Source: Dendrobium chrysotoxum (taxonomy: Eukaryota; Streptophyta; Magnoliopsida; Asparagales; Orchidaceae). From it: a DNA stretch of 64,000 nt. The stretch is from positions 18,310,764-18,374,763 of the forward strand of contig CM034310.1 in the NCBI GenBank assembly GCA_019925795.1, in the 5' to 3' direction. Shown in pieces: positions 60,134 through 64,000 of this stretch (its first letter is position 1; each line of letters begins with the position of its first letter). The notes under the pieces are model-generated. The model was not told where the DNA came from. It made no database searches and saw only the letters and a program-made list of their open reading frames with translations. The translations under genes were made by a program, and so were the position numbers.

Positions 60134-61880
60134 TCAATGGTTAGATTTAGGAATCAAAGTGAGTTTTGGTTATACCTTATACTTTGATGAATTACTTACA
60201 TGCATGCTATGATTTGGTGCAAGTGATTTAGGCCTCCACATTAAATGTGTCCTATGGTGTATTGTGCACATGAGGGCTATATAACCTAGCATGCCATAAG
60301 AATGACACCTAACCCGAGGGAATGAATTTACTAGTCTATGTTGGGGGTTTTACCTCTTCCTAGGGATTTGTAATACATGTTGTGACCTAAGTTTATGCCA
60401 TTGTGCTAGTGTAAGTGGAGGTTTATTATTTGAAGTGCATAAATTTTTGCTTTCAAAAACTCATTGACACTTTCAAAACTTTTGACTTCCCATTTTAATG
60501 TATGTTCGCTAAGGTCTAGTTCAGATGTAAGGGCTTCTAGTTATTTGTATAACTCTTCAAGTTAACCAAGATGCTTCATGTTTGATGCATCAAATTCATC
60601 AAGTAGAGACATATGTTCTTTATCTAATGCATTGTGTTCTACTCTAAGGCTATCATGCTCTTTTTACAAACTTAAAAATTTGGAATTTAAACTAGCATAT
60701 ATTTTCTTAAGCTTCCTATATGAATCATGAATTTTCTCAGATATAAAAAAAAGTTCATCATAGGATAGCTGACATACCACATCTTGATTAGACTGGTTAA
60801 GACTATTATTAGCCATAAGACAAAGATTAGTCACCTCCTCCTTTGCTTCCTATTTGGATGATTTTGAAAAGAAGTCTACCCAAAAAGCCTTCTATGTCCT
60901 ATTCTTTCCTTTCCTGAAGTTTGCCTTTTCATCACTCTTCTCCTTACTCAGATGAGTTTTTAGGTTGGGGCAATCAGATCTCAGATGCCCTAGCTTCCTG
61001 CATTTAAAATAAGTTGTGTCAGATGAAGCTTTAAAATTTTTACTACTTTTACCTTTATTCCATTGCTAATAATGTTTCTGCTTTCTCTTCAAAAAGCTCT
61101 TAAACTATTGAGTCATCAATGCAATATTGTCATCCTCCTCAGTTGCAAAGCAATCACTGTCTAAGTCATTTACTTTCAAAGCAAGAATTTTCTCCTTTTT
61201 CCTGTCACAAGAATCAAGTAATCTTTGACTCACGTCTTACTCATAGGCAATAAACGAGCCAAGCAAGTTATCAATAGAATACACATTCACATCTTTAGAT
61301 TCAGATATTATAGTAACCTTTGCATTATAAGCACTATGTAAACAATGCAGGATTTTTTTAACCTTTTCATAATTAGATAGTTCTCTACCTAGAGCATGTA
61401 GGGATATCACTATCTGAGTGAATCTAGTGTATATTTCAGAAATTGTCTCATTAGGTTTCATGCAAAATTATTTGTAGTCATGCAGCAAAATACTCAACCT
61501 AGATTGTTTGACCTTACTAGTACCCTCATATGTGATGCATAGTCTATCCCAAATCTCCTTCATAGCTATACATATGGATGCTCTCATGTAATCTTCAGAT
61601 GCCAATGCACAGAAAAAATAATTCAAGCACTTTGCATTTAATTGAGCAAGATCTCTATCCTCATTAATCCATTCATTGAAGGGTGATTCTACCTTAATTC
61701 CATTAACTAAACAAAAAGGGGTAGAATAACCATCTTGAATTAAGTATTACATGTGATAATTAATAGATTGTAAAAATGTTGAGATGCATATTTTCTAGAA
61801 ATCAAAGGGGATGTTATCAAACAAAGGTGGACAATTTATAGAGTTATCCTCCACATTATTTCTATTGCCAAAATACGTCA
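60134..61880 (-). pseudogene. gag: gag of element 4, broken
   Basis: The ATG at 61878-61880 begins MTYFGNRNNVED. UBN2 gag is readable: KEIWDRLCITYEGTSKV and an open 61237-61461 piece with SEIYTRFTQIVISLHALGREL. Both zinc knuckles are damaged: YFKCRKLGHLRSDC lacks the first Cys, and CHSYGMLGYIALMC has lost a Cys and the His. The end is WIPKSNH-like before TGA 60134-60136. Confidence 0.8.
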
Positions 61881-61925
61881 TGGATCATTTTTCTGAAGGT
61901 TTTTTAAATTGCTACATGTGAGACC

Positions 61926-61940
61926 CACTATGATAAAAAT
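61926..61940 (-). other. Degenerate primer-binding site of element 4
   Basis: The + strand reads CCCACTATGATAAAA where element 2 has CGCTCTGATACCA. The position between gag and LTR is right, but the match is weak. Confidence 0.35.
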
Positions 61941-61941
61941 T

Positions 61942-63801
61942 AAAAGTTCAGGGGAGGTTATATGACCTTGTTGAATTATCCCTAAGCACACCAAGAAGGA
62001 GGTGAATTGGTTATTTTAAAAATTACCCTTTGAAAAATCTTTTCTTTTAGATTTAATCAATACCACGATTTAAGAAAATTCTAAACATGTCACAATATGC
62101 AAGTGAAAGCAAATACAAAAATCTTGATTTTCTTTTTCAACTTTTGGTAACACAAATAAGTAATAAAAAATTATTTTTGGATTTTCTTTTTCTAACACGA
62201 ATTAGATCTAAGCAAGCAAAATTTTTTATTTAACCACAAATTACAATGAAATAAAAAATATTTGAGAAAGTAAAATGTAAAAAATAAAAGAGCAAAGAAA
62301 AAATTAGAAAGAACATACTATAATTTTAACATTATAGTGACTCTCCTTTAGCCCACACAGTAAGGAGGAGAATCCCTTACAAATCACCACCACCAAATTT
62401 GTTGCGATAGAGAACTAAAAGCTATGTCACCCTCTTGATGATGGCAACAAACTTCAAAGCATTTATCACCCTCCTGGTGATGGCAGTGTACCTTTGAAAC
62501 CTTTCTCACCATCCTGGTGATGGCAAATAACCTTCAATCTTCTTTCAACCTCCTTGTGAAGGCAGAGAACCCACGACCCTTGACCTTGAAGCTTCTCTCC
62601 CAAGAGCAACTCCAAGAACTCACCAAGGCCACTAGAGAAAATAAGGTGCAAGCTTACCTAGAGAAACCATATGGAATCACCTCACACTCTTTCTCCCTCA
62701 CAGACAACCTCACTTTCTCCTTCTCCAAAGCCCAAGAGCTCTTACAAGAATTCTCCCTCAGAATTCCTTCAATAGCCAATGGTCCCTAAGAGACCAATTG
62801 GAATTGCTTAAGTACAAGGCTTCAAAAAACCCTAATTATTCAATTAAGCCATCACTTTTCATATAGCATGATCTAGGATTATATGGTACAATTAGTTCAA
62901 TATAAGAGTTCATCCAATATAATGGAACAGTCGTTCAGATGATTTATTCAAATTCTGTATACTAATTATAAAGTACAATTGGATGATCATCTGGTATGAT
63001 TAGTACAATTATATATCAATCATATTAGACGATCTTTGGGATGATTGCAAATCATCTCTATTAGTTATCCAGTATGATTGACATTATAGTGTATGATTAG
63101 TTCAAAAATCAAGGTTTCGTCTGGTGTGATCTTCAGGATGATCGAATTTCATCTCTATTAATCGTACATTACGATCTACCTTGTACAGTATGATTGGCCA
63201 TATTTATTAAATATTGATTTGATTAACTAATAATGAGGATTAATTTAAGTAAGATTTTAAATATTATATAGTGTGATTGGGATTGTATCATACGATTAGT
63301 TCAAAAAATCAAATTTTAAAATACTTACTTAAAATTATTTGTCAGTTAGGGTTTCCTGATAGAAACAAATTGTATTATACAATCTACATCATACAATATG
63401 ATTAGATTAAAAGCATTAATTATAAGATTAACATTAAAATTGATTTTTATATAACTAATCATACAGTATGATCTAAATCATAAGGTATAATTAGTTTAAA
63501 AAAATTTAACTCATTTTTCTCACTCCCTTGTGTATGTGTGCACGATTGCTAATTTAGCATACTCCCATACATGGCCAGACTTAAGAAATATAAAATAAAA
63601 AAAAATTAAAAATTCAGACTTTCAAAATATCCTATACTACCTAAATTGAGCCTTGAATATTCTTGAGCAGTGTATGATGTACCTAAAATATTAATATATA
63701 TAGAAAAGTAATATACAATATAGGTGCTAGTATAAGTGAAAATTTAATCAATAATTTTTGTTATCATCAAAATCACAGTCTAAGGATCCTAGATTGCAAC
63801 A
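61942..63801 (-). repeat. 5' LTR of element 4 (about 1.86 kb)
   Basis: In element sense it starts TGTTGCAATCTAGGATCC at 63801. U3 holds a decayed palindrome array (about 62860-63480). Hairpin units (62395-62580) and an AATTCACCTCCTTCTTGG segment near the end follow. The TATA box is degraded (TTGTACTTAAGC near 62805-62816). Confidence 0.75.
62395..62580 (-). repeat. Hairpin-unit repeat in element 4 LTR
   Basis: In element sense there are four units of about 42-45 bp, each GCC followed by a stem-loop: ATCACC-AGGAG-GGTGAT, TCACC-AGGAT-GGTGA, TCATC-AAGAG-GGTGA, and a CTTCA..TTGAAAG unit. Short ORFs here are repeat translations. Confidence 0.55.
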
Positions 63802-64000
63802 CATTTAAGGGTTATTCTAGATATGTTAAGGCTATATCAGCTATATGCTATATTCTCCAAGTGAGAATTATGGCTAAAGAGTGTCTCATTTCTACAATAT
63901 GTGGTGAGTAGTGCATGTATCTCTATATATCCCTAGAAAGTTCAAGCCATTATTGGTTGGTTGAGGCTTGCTATGTTATCTGAGGTACACAGCTTTTAGG
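63802..64000. other. Flank of element 4, nothing recognised
   Basis: AT-rich sequence after the LTR start with no ORF or repeat that I can name. Confidence 0.4.

Larger units (their letters stand above)
56193..63801 (-). mobile_element. Ty1/copia Sirevirus-like retrotransposon, element 4, 3'-truncated
   Basis: On the minus strand: 5' LTR 61942-63801, degenerate primer site, gag, pol, palindrome/TATA module and the first ~55 codons of ORF3. The rest of ORF3 and the 3' LTR are missing; the break at 56192/56193 joins an LTR end of opposite orientation. All genes carry many stops and shifts. Confidence 0.85.

Overview
The window is a stretch of plant (angiosperm) nuclear DNA made almost entirely of transposable elements. 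I find no host gene, rRNA operon, or CRISPR or other bacterial feature. The evidence for a plant is several Ty1/copia elements of the Sirevirus type (initiator-Met-type primer sites, UBN2-type gag, YVDD reverse transcriptase, an extra ORF after pol), a Ty3/gypsy gag remnant, hAT and Mutator (MULE) transposase remains, two MITE-like elements with target-site duplications, a solo LTR with a 5S-rRNA-like core, and very AT-rich spacers with microsatellites. The species cannot be named from the sequence.

Layout: 1-6592 is the 3' two thirds of copia element 1 (+): pol, an internal promoter-like module, ORF3 and the 3' LTR. It is followed by the 3' half of an older copia LTR (6593-7599). At 7931-11235 lies a decayed hAT transposon (transposase on -). 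Then a Ty3/gypsy LTR end and gag (11244-12475) are interrupted by copia element 2 (12476-22139, -, both LTRs present, near-match 5-bp target duplication). The gypsy sequence resumes at 22140-22345. Copia element 3 (+, heavily decayed) covers about 22650-31130. A 661-bp MULE-type MITE with a minisatellite core sits at 31569-32229, and a MULE transposase pseudogene at 33760-34830. From 34310 a roughly 8-kb noncoding composite (copy A, 34310-42783) recurs as copy B (47735-55671), with a third partial copy C (46240-47734) just before B. The end of the window holds a copia LTR fragment (+, 55672-56192) abutting copia element 4 (-, 56193-63801).

How the parts work together: in each copia element gag packages the RNA, the aspartic protease cuts the polyprotein, reverse transcriptase/RNase H copies the RNA from a Met-tRNA-type primer site, and integrase inserts the cDNA. 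All copies here carry stops or frameshifts, so they are probably non-autonomous now.

The most interesting signals are shared by the copia elements. (1) Arrays of 15-bp palindromes (ATCGTAC-T-GTACGAT and covarying forms) lie upstream of the LTR TATA box. In elements 1, 3 and 4 they also lie immediately upstream of a second TATA box placed 84-85 bp before the ORF3 start codon, which suggests an internal promoter for ORF3. (2) In the transcribed part of the LTR there is a tandem array of short hairpins with a nearly constant AGGAG loop and stems that covary between copies. (3) The gag-pol junction carries a conserved TGA...TAG stop pair. All identities are judged by eye; no alignment or database search was run.
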